NCBI GenBank assembly: GCA_012719395.1
Contig: JAAYAL010000008.1
Span: forward strand, 58,050 to 122,049
Length of the DNA: 64,000 bases
Direction: 5' to 3'
Origin: Gaiellales bacterium
GTDB taxonomy: Bacteria > Actinomycetota > Thermoleophilia > RBG-16-64-13
Position numbers and translations under genes: made by a program. Below are positions 17,667 to 26,679 of the stretch, in pieces; position 1 is the first letter of the stretch; the number at the start of each line of letters is the position of its first letter. The notes beneath the pieces were generated by a model. That model saw nothing but the letters and a program-made list of their open reading frames with translations, did not search any database and was not told where the DNA came from.

Positions 17667-18380
17667 ATGGCACGAGCCAAGTTCACCACCACCTTCTTGG
17701 ACAAGACGCCCATGTCGGGCGGCCTCGCCAGTTTCCGCTTCGCGAAACCGAGAGGATTCGAGTACGTCGCCGGACAGTGGTTCGTGCTCAGCATTCCCTC
17801 CCCCACCGGCACGCTGTCCAAGCCCTTCACCTACTCCAGTTCACCCACGGAACCGTTCCTGATGATGACCACGCGTCTCAGCGGCTCCGACTACAAGAAT
17901 GCCCTCGACGCGCTGCAGCCCGGAACGGAAGTGGAGATGGATGGGCCCGGCGGCCGCTTCACGCTGGACCCCGCACGCGAGCGGGTGGCCTTCCTGGCTG
18001 GCGGGGTGGGTGTCACTCCCATCCGCAGCATGCTGCGCTTTCTGGCGGATGCTCCGGCTGCGACCACGCCGCGGCTGGTTGCCTTCTACGGCAACCTGGA
18101 TGAGACGCACATTCCTTTCGCCGAGGAGTTCGTGGAGTTCGAGCAGAAGCTGGGGCTCCGCACCGTCCACGTGCTCACCCAGCCCGGCGAAGCCTGGACC
18201 GGGCACAAGGGCTTCATCACCGCGGACGTGATCAAAGCCGAGTTGGATGACCCGACCGCGTGGACCTTCTACACCAGCGGTCCCCCACCCATGATCGAAG
18301 CCATGAAGAAGGTGCTCGAGATCTGCGGCGTTCCGGCCGGGAATCAGATCTTCGAGTACTTCGGGGCACCGGGCAAGTAG
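17667..18380 (+). CDS. Ferredoxin/flavodoxin-NAD(P)H reductase-like flavoprotein
   Basis: 237 aa. SKPFTYSSSP is the FAD-binding region (RxYS-like), then GPGGRFTLD, and the NAD(P)-binding LAGGVGVTPIRSMLRF. The C-terminus YTSGPPPMIEAMKKVL and FEYFGAPGK completes the FNR fold. It would pass electrons between NAD(P)H and a ferredoxin, flavodoxin or other partner. No [2Fe-2S] domain is fused. The ATG at 17667 is chosen because the duplicated AAAGGAG lies directly before it. Stands alone. Confidence 0.82.
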   Translation: MARAKFTTTFLDKTPMSGGLASFRFAKPRGFEYVAGQWFVLSIPSPTGTLSKPFTYSSSPTEPFLMMTTRLSGSDYKNALDALQPGTEVEMDGPGGRFTLDPARERVAFLAGGVGVTPIRSMLRFLADAPAATTPRLVAFYGNLDETHIPFAEEFVEFEQKLGLRTVHVLTQPGEAWTGHKGFITADVIKAELDDPTAWTFYTSGPPPMIEAMKKVLEICGVPAGNQIFEYFGAPGK

Positions 18381-18419
18381 CCACTCCCAGAGGCACGCGG
18401 CGGGCTTGAGGAAGACCGG

Positions 18420-18452
18420 CGGCGCCGGGGCCGGAATCCGGCCCCGGCGCCG
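18420..18452. terminator. 15-bp perfect GC hairpin between convergent genes
   Basis: CGGCGCCGGGGCCGG at 18420-18434, loop AAT, and its exact complement at 18438-18452. It lies between the reductase gene and acnA, which converge here, so it can stop both transcripts. No T-run on either side. Confidence 0.7.
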
Positions 18453-18539
18453 CGTCTCTGCGTCACCGACACCCAAGCTGCCCCCTACGGCCTACCGCAG
18501 GCCTGCAGCGGCCCAATCCTGCTTCAACCCGTCACTGCT

Positions 18540-21227
18540 TCAACCCGTCACCGCGGCCAGCATGGCCGGGATGATCCCCCCCGCCTGGTAGGCGGAGACG
18601 TCCGCCGCGGCATCCAGACGCACCAGCACTCGCCGCACGCTCACGATCTCGCCCTGCCTGCGCACGGTGACCTCCGCCAGGCCTTTGGGCGCGAGCCCAT
18701 GCGGCATGGGCTCGATGTCCAGCGTCTCGCTGCCCGCCAGCCCCCAGCTCTCGGTCCCTTCGCCCGGAAGAAACTGCAGGGGAAGAATGCCCATGCCCAC
18801 CAGGTTGCTGCGGTGTATGCGCTCGAAGCTCTGCGCGATGACGGCCCTCACACCCAACAGCGCGGGCCCCTTGGCCGCCCAGTCCCGCGAGCTGCCGGAC
18901 CCATATTCCCGGCCGGCCGCCACCACCAGCGGCACTCCCTCATGGCCATATCGCCTGGAGGCCTCATAGATGGTGAGCAGGTCACCTGAGGGATGATGGA
19001 CCGTCCAGCCGCCCTCCCGCTCCCCCGCCATGCGATTGCGCAGTCGGGTATTGGCGAAGGTCCCGCGCATCATGACCTCATGATTGCCGCGCCGGGCGCC
19101 GTAGGAGTTGAAGTCGGCGCGGGCGATGCCGTGCTCTCTGAGGTACAGCCCGGCCGGGGCGTCCCAGGGGATTGAACCCGCCGGCGAGATGTGATCCGTG
19201 GTCACCGAGTCCCCCAGCAGAGCCAGCAGCCGCGCGTCGGCGATCCGCCCGTCCTGCCGCGAGGCGGCGGCCAGGAACGGGGGCTCCCTCACGTACGTTG
19301 AATCCGGCGCCCACTCGAACACGGCTCCCCGGGGCGAGGAGAGGGCTGCCCAGCGCGCCTCTCCCTGGAGAATCCCGGCATAGGCCTCGCCGAAAAGGCC
19401 GGGGCGCTGAACGGCAGCCAGCAGCACTTCCACCTCGGCTCGTTCCGGCCAAATGTCACTGAGAAAGACCGGCTCTCCTTCCTGGTCCAGGCCCAGCGGC
19501 GCGGTGAGCAGGTTGACACGGAAGTTCCCCGCCAGCGCGTAGGCCACCACCAGTGGCGGCGAGGCCAGGTAGTTGGCCTTCACCAGCGGGTGTATGCGGC
19601 CTTCGAAGTTGCGGTTGCCGCTCAGCACCGCCACGCCCAGGATGCCGCGCCGCGCTATGGCCTCCTCCGCCTGGGGCAGCAGCTCGCCGCTGTTGCCGAT
19701 GCAGGTGGCGCAGCCGTAGCCGGCCACCTGGAACCCCAAGGCCTCCAGTGGGGGGAGAAGCCCGGCCTGCTCTAGGTAGGCCGTCACCGTACGCGAGCCC
19801 GGCGCCAGGCTGGTCTTGACCCACGGGGCCGGCCGCAACCCCAGTTGCTGGGCGTTACGCGCCAGAAGACCGGCCGTCAACATGGCCGCCGGGTTGGAGG
19901 TGTTGGTGCAACTGGTGATGGCGGCCACCACCACCGCTCCGTCCTCCGGCTGATCGGCAGCCGGATGGACAGATGGACGGCCGATCGCGGCCGACCCTGA
20001 CCAGCCGGGACCACGGAGTTCGCCGGGGACGGACGTGGCCAGCAGAGGGGTCAAGCTGGCCGGAGCCGACCCCAAGGGAACCACGTCCTGGGGGCGACGC
20101 GGACCGGCTATCGCCGGCTCCACCTGGGTCAGGTCGAATTCCACCACCTGGTCGTAGCTTATGCCGTCGCCCTCGGGGTCGCTTTCCCGGAAGAGCTTCT
20201 GCGCACGCAGATACTTCTCCGTATCTGCAACGTGTAGTGCATTGCGAGCGGTATGCAACAGATAGCCTATGCTGGCGGCGTCTACGGGAAAGTACCCGCA
20301 GGTGGCCCCATACTCCGGCGCCATGTTGGCCAAAGTGGCTCGGTCGGCAACAGGCAACTCCGCTGCCGCCGGCCCGAAAAACTCCACCAGCGAATCCACC
20401 ACTCCCACGGAGCGCAACACGCGGGTGAGCGTCAGGGCGGCGTCGGTAGCGGTGGCGCGGCCGTGCAGACGGCCGCTGAGCCGAACGCCCACCACCCGCG
20501 GCGGCAGCAGCATGAGCGGCCGTCCCAGCATGGCAGCCTCGGCTTCTATGCCGCCCACCCCCCAGCCCAGCACGCCCAGGCCGTTGATCATGGTGGTATG
20601 AGAGTCGGTGCCGACCACCGTGTCGGGGAAGGCCTGCAGCCCCAGGTGCACCACCGGAGCCAGGTACTCCAAGTTCACCTGATGCACGATGCCCGCCCCC
20701 GGAGGCACCACCCGCAGGTTGCCGAAGGCCCGCTGCGCCCAGCGGAAGAACTCGTAGCGCTCGCGGTTGCGGCCGAATTCAACGTCCATGTTGCACTGCA
20801 GGGCATCAGGCCTGCCCGTCACGTCCATGTGCACCGAGTGGTCGATGACCAGGTCCACCGGCACCAGAGGGTCTATCCTACCCGGCTCCAGGCCGCGCCG
20901 CACCGCTTCCGCCCGTAGCGCGGCCAAATCCACCAGGCAGGGCAGGCCGGTGAGGTCCTGCATGATCACGCGGGAGGGATGGAACGGCACCTCCACGGCC
21001 TCACTGGATGCGGCTACCCCCGGTGTCCATGCCGCCAGCGACACCACCTCTGCTTCCTCCGCCCCCCGCCCGCAGTGACGCAGCACGTTCTCCAACAGGA
21101 TCCGTACGCAATAGGGAAGGCGCTCCACCTGGCCCAGCCCTGCTCCCTCCAAAGCGGGAAGGCTGGATACGGCCACTTCGCCGCCGGAGAGCCGTAGCAT
21201 CCGCCGGCTGTCGAAGGGGTCGATCAT
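18540..21227 (-). CDS. acnA: Aconitate hydratase A
   Basis: 895 aa, the usual length of AcnA/IRP1-type aconitases. Cluster-ligand segments are SCTNTSNPAAML and YGCATCIGNSG (CxxC); active-site segments include GTDSHTTMINGLGVLGWGVGG and GREYGSGSSRDWAAKGP. It interconverts citrate and isocitrate through a [4Fe-4S] cluster. Its ATG overlaps the leuA stop in TGATG, so the two are translationally coupled. Co-expression of aconitase A with isopropylmalate synthase is uncommon and links the TCA branch to leucine control. Isopropylmalate isomerase (LeuCD) is a relative, but the length and single-chain form favour AcnA. Confidence 0.93.
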   Translation of the reverse strand: MIDPFDSRRMLRLSGGEVAVSSLPALEGAGLGQVERLPYCVRILLENVLRHCGRGAEEAEVVSLAAWTPGVAASSEAVEVPFHPSRVIMQDLTGLPCLVDLAALRAEAVRRGLEPGRIDPLVPVDLVIDHSVHMDVTGRPDALQCNMDVEFGRNRERYEFFRWAQRAFGNLRVVPPGAGIVHQVNLEYLAPVVHLGLQAFPDTVVGTDSHTTMINGLGVLGWGVGGIEAEAAMLGRPLMLLPPRVVGVRLSGRLHGRATATDAALTLTRVLRSVGVVDSLVEFFGPAAAELPVADRATLANMAPEYGATCGYFPVDAASIGYLLHTARNALHVADTEKYLRAQKLFRESDPEGDGISYDQVVEFDLTQVEPAIAGPRRPQDVVPLGSAPASLTPLLATSVPGELRGPGWSGSAAIGRPSVHPAADQPEDGAVVVAAITSCTNTSNPAAMLTAGLLARNAQQLGLRPAPWVKTSLAPGSRTVTAYLEQAGLLPPLEALGFQVAGYGCATCIGNSGELLPQAEEAIARRGILGVAVLSGNRNFEGRIHPLVKANYLASPPLVVAYALAGNFRVNLLTAPLGLDQEGEPVFLSDIWPERAEVEVLLAAVQRPGLFGEAYAGILQGEARWAALSSPRGAVFEWAPDSTYVREPPFLAAASRQDGRIADARLLALLGDSVTTDHISPAGSIPWDAPAGLYLREHGIARADFNSYGARRGNHEVMMRGTFANTRLRNRMAGEREGGWTVHHPSGDLLTIYEASRRYGHEGVPLVVAAGREYGSGSSRDWAAKGPALLGVRAVIAQSFERIHRSNLVGMGILPLQFLPGEGTESWGLAGSETLDIEPMPHGLAPKGLAEVTVRRQGEIVSVRRVLVRLDAAADVSAYQAGGIIPAMLAAVTG

Positions 21228-22789
21228 CAGAAGACCCGTTCCGGCCGGGCCATGCTGGCCTCGTGCCCTTGGGCCACGTTGTTCAGCGCCCGCACGTAGG
21301 CTTTGGCCGAGGCCTCCATCACGTCGATGGCCACCGCCTGCCCGGCATAGGTGTGACCGTCCACCTCCACCACCACGCGCACCTCACCCAGGGCATCCTT
21401 GCCGGAGGTGATGGAGCGCACGCGGTAGTCCAGCAGCTTTCCGCTGATGCCCACGGCATCGTCGATGGCCTGGAAGATGGACTCCACCGAGCCGCCGGAG
21501 AAGGCCTTGCCTTGCAGGTGCTCGTCCTCGCGCACCACTTCCACCTGCGAGGTAGGGATGATGGCCGAGCCCGAGGACACGTAGAAGTGCACCATACTGT
21601 AGAGGTCCAGGCGGGAACGCATCTCCTCGGAGACCACCGCCTCCAGATCCAGGGTGGTAATGGTCTTCTTCTTGTCGGCCAGTTCCTTGAAGCGGCGGAA
21701 GGCCTCGTCCAGTTCCACGCCGTCCAGGAGAAAACCAAGTTCGGCCAGCCGGCTCTTGAGGGCGTGCCGCCCGGAGTGCTTGCCCAACACGATGTCCGAA
21801 TCAGTGAGACCGATGTCCTTGGCATGCATGATCTCGTACGTGCTGCGCTCCTTGAGCACACCGTCCTGGTGGATGCCGGATTCATGGGCGAAGGCGTTCT
21901 TGCCCACCACGGCCTTGTTGTTCTGCACCAGGTAGCCGGTGAGGTTGGAGACCATGCGGCTGGTGCGGGCGATCTCCGTGGTCACGATGTTGCACCGTCG
22001 CCCGATGAGATCCTGACGGGTGACCAAGGCCATGGCCACTTCCTCCAGGGCGGCGTTACCGGCGCGCTCACCCAATCCGTTGACCGCCACCTCCACCTGT
22101 GTGGCGCCGTGTTGCACCGCCGCCAGCGAGTTGGCCACCGCCAATCCCAGATCGTTATGGCAATGCACGGACAGCACCGCCTTGTCCAAGCCAGGCGTGT
22201 TGGCGAAGAGGTGGTCGAGGAGCGTGGCATACTCGCTGGGCAGCGTGTAGCCGACGGTGTCCGGCACGTTGATGGTGGTGGCACCTTCCTCCAGAGCCAC
22301 CCGGATCACGGCCGCCAGGAAGTCCCAATCCGAACGAGTGGCGTCCATAGCCGAGAACTCCACGTCCCCCGGGCAGAGCGACACGGCGAGCCGCACCGAC
22401 TCCCGGGCCATCTCTATCACTTCCTCCCGCGTCTTCTTGATCTGGTGCTGGAGATGCACGTCCGAGGTGGAGACGAAAACGTGGATACGCGGGTGCTCCG
22501 CCTCACGGATGGCCTCCCAGCAGGTGTGGATATCGGACTCCACGCAACGGGCCAGAGCGCAGATCACCGCGCCTTTCACCTGACGGGCGATGGCCTGGAC
22601 CGACTCGAAATCGCCGGGGCTGGTAGCCGGGAACCCCGCCTCTATGACATCCACGCCCAGTCTCACCAATTGCTGCGCGATCTCCAGCTTGTCCTCACGG
22701 TTGAGGCTGATCCCGGGCGACTGCTCGCCGTCCCGCAGTGTGGTATCGAAGAAGACTATGGGTGCTGTGCGGCGCTCTGTAGGTGTCAT
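21227..22789 (-). CDS. leuA: 2-isopropylmalate synthase
   Basis: 520 aa from the ATG at 22789. FFDTTLRDGEQSPG is the metal/substrate signature, with VHCHNDLGLAVAN (metal His), NGLGERAGN and HESGIHQDG. The C-terminal 120 residues form the LeuA allosteric leucine-binding domain (VEVVREDEHLQGKAFSGG, then DGHTYAGQAVAIDVMEA). It condenses acetyl-CoA with 2-oxoisovalerate. A longer frame to 22855 exists but lacks family similarity. The leader peptide and promoter upstream suggest leucine/valine-responsive attenuation. Confidence 0.93.
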   Translation of the reverse strand: MTPTERRTAPIVFFDTTLRDGEQSPGISLNREDKLEIAQQLVRLGVDVIEAGFPATSPGDFESVQAIARQVKGAVICALARCVESDIHTCWEAIREAEHPRIHVFVSTSDVHLQHQIKKTREEVIEMARESVRLAVSLCPGDVEFSAMDATRSDWDFLAAVIRVALEEGATTINVPDTVGYTLPSEYATLLDHLFANTPGLDKAVLSVHCHNDLGLAVANSLAAVQHGATQVEVAVNGLGERAGNAALEEVAMALVTRQDLIGRRCNIVTTEIARTSRMVSNLTGYLVQNNKAVVGKNAFAHESGIHQDGVLKERSTYEIMHAKDIGLTDSDIVLGKHSGRHALKSRLAELGFLLDGVELDEAFRRFKELADKKKTITTLDLEAVVSEEMRSRLDLYSMVHFYVSSGSAIIPTSQVEVVREDEHLQGKAFSGGSVESIFQAIDDAVGISGKLLDYRVRSITSGKDALGEVRVVVEVDGHTYAGQAVAIDVMEASAKAYVRALNNVAQGHEASMARPERVF

Positions 22790-22855
22790 ACCTATACCCC
22801 TGGGTGTTGTGCTTGGATGATCGCTGACATGCCGGTGACGCCGGCTCGTATCCAT

Positions 22856-22873
22856 CTCCCCCTAGCGGGGGAG
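22856..22873 (-). promoter_or_regulatory. Hairpin at the end of the leuA leader peptide
   Basis: CTCCCCC, loop TAGC, GGGGGAG. On the minus strand the leader peptide's last codons and its TAG stop lie inside the stem-loop. This placement suits attenuation by ribosome position, although no U-run follows. Confidence 0.45.
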
Positions 22874-22972
22874 GAGCAGAGCGAGGACCAAGGCGAGGGA
22901 AGCCGCGCAGGAGCAGCGGCAGAGAGGAAGAGCCGCAACCACCGAGACTCTATGATCGCCACACGCGTGCAT
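22862..22972 (-). CDS. leuL: leuA leader peptide (putative, leaderless)
   Basis: 36 codons ending 72 bp before leuA. After an Arg the peptide reads VSVVAALPL and, near its end, SLALVLALLLPR then stop. It contains nine Leu and four Val, with a Leu run directly before the stop, the composition expected of a leucine/branched-chain attenuator. A promoter (TTGCCG, 18 bp, TAAACT) ends 7 nt before its ATG, so transcription should begin at the A of the start codon, which explains the missing ribosome-binding site. Recognition is by composition and position, not homology. Confidence 0.5.
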   Translation of the reverse strand: MHACGDHRVSVVAALPLCRCSCAASLALVLALLLPR

Positions 22973-22979
22973 GCGGAGC

Positions 22980-23009
22980 AGTTTAGTGCAACCCGGGCCG
23001 CTCCGGCAA
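22980..23009 (-). promoter_or_regulatory. Promoter of the leuL-leuA-acnA operon
   Basis: On the minus strand: -35 TTGCCG (23004-23009), an 18-bp spacer, -10 TAAACT (22980-22985). Predicted start at about 22972, coincident with the leader-peptide ATG. The spacer is GC-rich and contains a second TTGCAC. Confidence 0.55.
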
Positions 23010-23102
23010 GCCGTGAGACGCGAGCGCGTGTGGCGACAATGTTGCTATGCTGCAGACGGAAGATGCAATGCAACGCTGTGGCCCAAAGGGAGCTGACCGC
23101 GC

Positions 23103-23864
23103 ATGTCTGACCAGGAGAAGACACTGGCCGTTTTCATCGACTTCGAGAACCTGGCCATTGGGTTCAAGCACCGGCCGGGCGATTTTGAGATCAGCAAGGT
23201 GCTGGAACGGCTGCTGGAGAAGGGCAAGATCATAGTCAAGAAGGCTTACGCCGACTGGCATGAGTACCAGAAATACACGCGGTCGCTCCACGAGGCGGCC
23301 ATCGAGCTGATCGAAATCCCCAAACGCTCCATGACCGGCAAGAACTCCGCCGACATCCGCCTGGCAGTGGACGCCATGGACCTGGCCTGGAGCAAAGAGC
23401 ACATCGACACCTTCGTCATCGTCTCCGGCGACTCGGACTTCACCCCGCTCGTCTCCAAGCTCAAGGAAAACGGCAAGCATGTCATCGGCATCGGCATGAA
23501 GCAATCGACCTCAGACCTCCTCTCCAACAACTGCGACGAGTTCATCTTCTACGAGGACCTGGAGCAGGCCACGGTGGTCACTCCAGCGCCGGCCGTGGAG
23601 GCGGGCGTGCCTGGGGACAAGCGCGAGGTCTTCGACCTGCTCTTTGAGTCCATTGCCGCCCTGCTGCGCGAGAACCGCGACCCCATCTTCGCCTCTATGG
23701 TCAAAGACGCCATGCAGCGCAAACGCCCCTCCTTCAACGAGACCGGCTACGGCTACCGCAGCTTCAGCAATCTACTGGAGGATGCGCAGAAACGCGGCTA
23801 CATCAAGCTGCGGCGCTCTCGGGAGGCCGGGGGCAGCTACGTGGTGGAGGGCTTCGTCGAGTAG
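23103..23864 (+). CDS. NYN-domain ribonuclease-like protein with OST-HTH/LOTUS domain
   Basis: 253 aa. The NYN (PIN-like) domain covers residues 1-160: AVFIDFENLAIG, KNSADIRLAVDAMDLAW and VIVSGDSDFTPLVSKLKENG supply the conserved acidic residues for a metal-dependent nuclease. Residues 175-250 form the OST-HTH/LOTUS domain (LLRENRDPIFASMVKDAMQRKRPSFNE), a putative RNA-binding winged helix. LabA-type relatives act in RNA or gene-expression control. Divergent from leuA, with 130 bp between them and the leuA leader region. Confidence 0.87.
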   Translation: MSDQEKTLAVFIDFENLAIGFKHRPGDFEISKVLERLLEKGKIIVKKAYADWHEYQKYTRSLHEAAIELIEIPKRSMTGKNSADIRLAVDAMDLAWSKEHIDTFVIVSGDSDFTPLVSKLKENGKHVIGIGMKQSTSDLLSNNCDEFIFYEDLEQATVVTPAPAVEAGVPGDKREVFDLLFESIAALLRENRDPIFASMVKDAMQRKRPSFNETGYGYRSFSNLLEDAQKRGYIKLRRSREAGGSYVVEGFVE

Positions 23865-23922
23865 GCGGGCTTTGGGTAGCCCGCCCGGATTCCCCCCTCG
23901 CCACGCTGCTATCCTTTCTCAG

Positions 23923-24420
23923 ATGCGTACAGAGCCCACCCCACCCGCCCCTCCCCAGCCCCCGCAACACGAAGGGAGCATCGCCACGTTTGTCCTGCTC
24001 GGTCTCATCATGTTCCTGGTGGGTGCCATCTCAGCCATGCAACCGCCGGTGAACGCACTGCTGGCGGGACGGTCCAGCGGGCTCACCGCCGCCCTCATTT
24101 CCTTCAGCGTGGGAACCGCCGTCCTGCTGGTGGCCGCGCTCGGCACCCGCTCTCTCACCTTCCATGAGCTGGGGGGGACAAGCTGGTGGTGGTTTGCAGG
24201 AGGCCTGATGGGTGTTGCCCTTGTCTATGCCAGTCTGCGCATTGTGCCCATCCTGGGGTCCGCCGGCGTCCTCTCCGCCGCGGTGGCGGGCCAGCTGACC
24301 GGCGCGCTCCTCATCGACCACTTCGGCTGGTTCGGCCTGCCACACAGCCCCATTTCCGCAATCCGCCTGCTAGGCGTTGCCCTGCTGGTAATCGGTGCTC
24401 TGCTGGTGGTGCGCCGGTAG
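23923..24420 (+). CDS. DMT-superfamily membrane protein (DUF606/YdcZ)
   Basis: 165 aa. A short Pro-rich N-terminus is followed by five hydrophobic helices; MQPPVNALLAGRSSGLTAALISFSVGT and LVYASLRIVPILGSAGVLSAAVAGQLTGALLIDHFGWFG are the DUF606 signatures. It is half the size of EamA exporters and may dimerise; the substrate is unknown. A TATCCT box ends 7 nt before the ATG, suggesting a leaderless mRNA. Confidence 0.8.
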   Translation: MRTEPTPPAPPQPPQHEGSIATFVLLGLIMFLVGAISAMQPPVNALLAGRSSGLTAALISFSVGTAVLLVAALGTRSLTFHELGGTSWWWFAGGLMGVALVYASLRIVPILGSAGVLSAAVAGQLTGALLIDHFGWFGLPHSPISAIRLLGVALLVIGALLVVRR

Positions 24421-24473
24421 GAGGCCGGGGCCGCGTCCGAGACGTGCTGTGGGAACCGAGGCGCATACCACAG

Positions 24474-25517
24474 CTACGTTGCGGGCGGTTCTGCCGTGAC
24501 CTCCCCCAGAGACGCCTCCTCCTCCTCGTTCAGCGCCACCGGCACCTCTCCCACCGCTGCCTCCGCGGCCGTCAAACCGCCCTCGCCAGGCAGCTGTCGA
24601 GACCGCGCGCTGAACTGCGCCACGAAGATCCCTCCAAAGGAAAGACCAAAGCCCAGCATACTGCGGACGGTCAGGTGATCGAAGCCCAGGAGCATGGAGA
24701 AGATGACGGCAAACACCGTCTCCAGGCTCATCAGCACACCGGCCATGGTGGGCGACGTGTGCTGCTGCCCCCACGTCATGAGCAGATAGGCCACCACGCC
24801 GCCCATGATGGCCGTGTAGAGGACGGTGGCCAGCGCGGGCAGACCGGGGTCGAGGGTCGGCCGCTCGAACAGCAGGGAGATGGCCAGCGACAGCACGCCG
24901 ATCACACCCAGCTGGACCGCGGTCAACGCCCGCGTGTCCACTCGCTTGGCGGCGTAAGAGAGCGCCAGGATATGCAGCGACCAAAACACTGTTCCCAGCA
25001 GAGTCATGATCTCTCCCCAACCGAAGCTCAACTTGCCGGAGACAGTGAGGACTCCTACACCGCCCATGACCAAAAGGATGCCCACGCCCACCTGGCGTCG
25101 CGGCCAGCGACGCGTGGTCACGCCGATCATGAGCGGGACCAGCAGCACGTACAGCGCGGTGAGCAGCCCGTTGATGCCGGGACTGGTCTGAGTCAGACCC
25201 ACCGTCTGCAGGGCAAAGCCCGAGAAGAGACACAGCCCCACCACAAGGGAGATGCCCCATTGCCGGGAGGTCAGTCCCTTGAGCCGGCCAAGACTGAAGA
25301 CGGCCACCAAGACGAAGGCCAAGAGGAAACGCAACCCCAAGTAGTAGAAGGGGGGCATGTAGCCCAAGGCAAACTTGATAAGGGAGAAATTGGCGCCCCA
25401 GATGATCCCGGCCAGGGCCAGACCGCCCTCGGCCAGGAGACGTGTCTTCCGTGCCTCCGGAGACACTAGCTGTGAGCCGCTCTGGACGTTCCTTCTCTCC
25501 TCATCCTTCGTCAGCAA
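24474..25517 (-). CDS. EamA/DMT-family transporter
   Basis: 347 aa with ten predicted membrane helices in two EamA repeats: GGLALAGIIWGANFSLIKFAL opens the first, LLGTVFWSLHILALSYAAK the second. A 40-residue acidic cytosolic tail (VPVALNEEEEASLGEV) follows. Probably exports a metabolite or amino acid. Convergent with the DUF606 gene. Confidence 0.85.
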   Translation of the reverse strand: MLTKDEERRNVQSGSQLVSPEARKTRLLAEGGLALAGIIWGANFSLIKFALGYMPPFYYLGLRFLLAFVLVAVFSLGRLKGLTSRQWGISLVVGLCLFSGFALQTVGLTQTSPGINGLLTALYVLLVPLMIGVTTRRWPRRQVGVGILLVMGGVGVLTVSGKLSFGWGEIMTLLGTVFWSLHILALSYAAKRVDTRALTAVQLGVIGVLSLAISLLFERPTLDPGLPALATVLYTAIMGGVVAYLLMTWGQQHTSPTMAGVLMSLETVFAVIFSMLLGFDHLTVRSMLGFGLSFGGIFVAQFSARSRQLPGEGGLTAAEAAVGEVPVALNEEEEASLGEVTAEPPAT

Positions 25518-25740
25518 AGCAAGGTAACCGGCCGCACCGGCTTCCCGCGCAGACGCTGCCGCACCAGACAGCCGACGTCACTTCCACTCCAACCTGCCCC
25601 ACGGCAAACATCCAAAGCTGAGGCGGGTTCGTGCCCGGATCGCGGAGGTCGTGGGCGCGCAGATAGCCCTCTGCGCCCGCAACCAGAAGGGTGTGGCCCA
25701 TCACCACAGGTGAACTCCCTGTATGGTAGCTGAAGGGCTT
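25501..25740 (-). pseudogene. PQQ-type beta-propeller fragment
   Basis: Minus-strand reading SSPVVMGHTLLVAGAEGYL then RAHDLRDPG and LWMFAVGQVGVEVTSAVW resembles two blades of a PQQ-like propeller (PVV..G.L.VG..DG.L.A.D...G...W). Only this piece remains, with no start and no signal sequence, and it runs into the EamA gene start. Confidence 0.35.
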
Positions 25741-25884
25741 CTCCCGCACAATCCGCCCACGCCCAATTCGCGCCCGCCAGCCGGTGTGGCCGGCTGTCCC
25801 TCTCTTGCCGTCCAGGCCGAGCGGCGTTCTACTTGTATGATGAGCGCTGCCAACCATACCTCACCAGGCCAGGAGGACCAGCGC

Positions 25885-26352
25885 GTGGGGACGCCCACTT
25901 CAGCCGACACGGCGCGCCAACAAGCGCTGGAGGGTTTTCGTGCCGGCGGCGGGAAGCATCTCAATTGCGCGCAATCGGTTCTGCTCTACTGCCTTCTTCG
26001 CCTGGGAATGGACACCCAACCGCTGGCGGCGGCCCGCTACCTGGGCGGCGGCGTTGCCCGGCAGGGCCTCACCTGCGGACTCCTATTGGGTTGTGCTCTG
26101 GGCATAGGCGCCCGCGATGCCGGGGCGGGCGGCGCCCCAAGTCCTGCTCTCTCCGTGCAACAGCTGCAGCAGCTGACTGAGCGCTTCGTTCGCCGCTTCG
26201 GTTCTTCGTCCTGCAATGAGCTCACGGGCTGCGATATGACCACCACCAAGGGCATGGAGGCCTTCCGCCAACCCGCCAGGTCCGCACGATGCGACGACAT
26301 GCTGCAGTGGGTACTGGAAGAGGTGGGAGCCGTGCTGGGGATCCGCGGATAG
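25885..26352 (+). CDS. C_GCAxxG_C_C-family redox-type protein
   Basis: 155 aa from the GTG at 25885, chosen for AGGAGG nine nt upstream. The family Cys pattern is present: LNCAQSVL, TCGLLLGCALGIGAR (the GCAxxG element), SSSCNELTGCDMTT and RCDDMLQWV. Members are small, likely cofactor-binding proteins of anaerobes; biochemical function is not established. A longer open frame upstream shows no conservation. Confidence 0.78.
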   Translation: MGTPTSADTARQQALEGFRAGGGKHLNCAQSVLLYCLLRLGMDTQPLAAARYLGGGVARQGLTCGLLLGCALGIGARDAGAGGAPSPALSVQQLQQLTERFVRRFGSSSCNELTGCDMTTTKGMEAFRQPARSARCDDMLQWVLEEVGAVLGIRG

Positions 26353-26414
26353 ACCTGTGCCGGAGTGGGCTGCCGGACGGTGGGGGCGCGTAAGCACTGA
26401 GACTCCAGGAAAGG

Positions 26415-26451
26415 GTATAGCCGGCCCCAGGGGGGGGAGGACCGGCTATAC
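26415..26451. terminator. 10-bp hairpin after the C_GCAxxG gene
   Basis: GTATAGCCGG (26415-26424) pairs perfectly with CCGGCTATAC (26442-26451) around a G-rich loop. It lies 63 bp past the stop, ahead of the LysR promoter region. No T-run. Confidence 0.55.
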
Positions 26452-26520
26452 TGCGGGGAAAACGCTCAGCTCTGCCACGGGGGGATCGGGGGGGAATCCC
26501 GGAACCGTGATCCTTCAGTG

Positions 26521-26600
26521 CTCAGCTGATGAGATTGTATGACGGGCCAACCAATAAATCCAATATATTGTTATTATATGTGTTATCGAATTCCGCGATT
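26521..26600. promoter_or_regulatory. AT-rich region upstream of LysR gene
   Basis: An AT island in a GC-rich genome, with the palindrome CAATATATTG at 26561-26570 followed by TTATTATATG. It is the natural place for the promoter and autoregulatory LysR-type site of the gene starting at 26680. No clear T-N11-A box can be singled out. Confidence 0.45.
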
Positions 26601-26679
26601 GATAGCCGCTCCGTTCCGTTGGCAACCTCGGGGGACCTGACCGGCCTCCGGACCGCTTCCACCGCTGGGAAGGACCGCT

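Noticed and set aside
21008..23110. 700-codon plus-strand frame across leuA and acnA
   Set aside because: Antisense shadow; low-complexity Arg/His/Gly composition and no family features.
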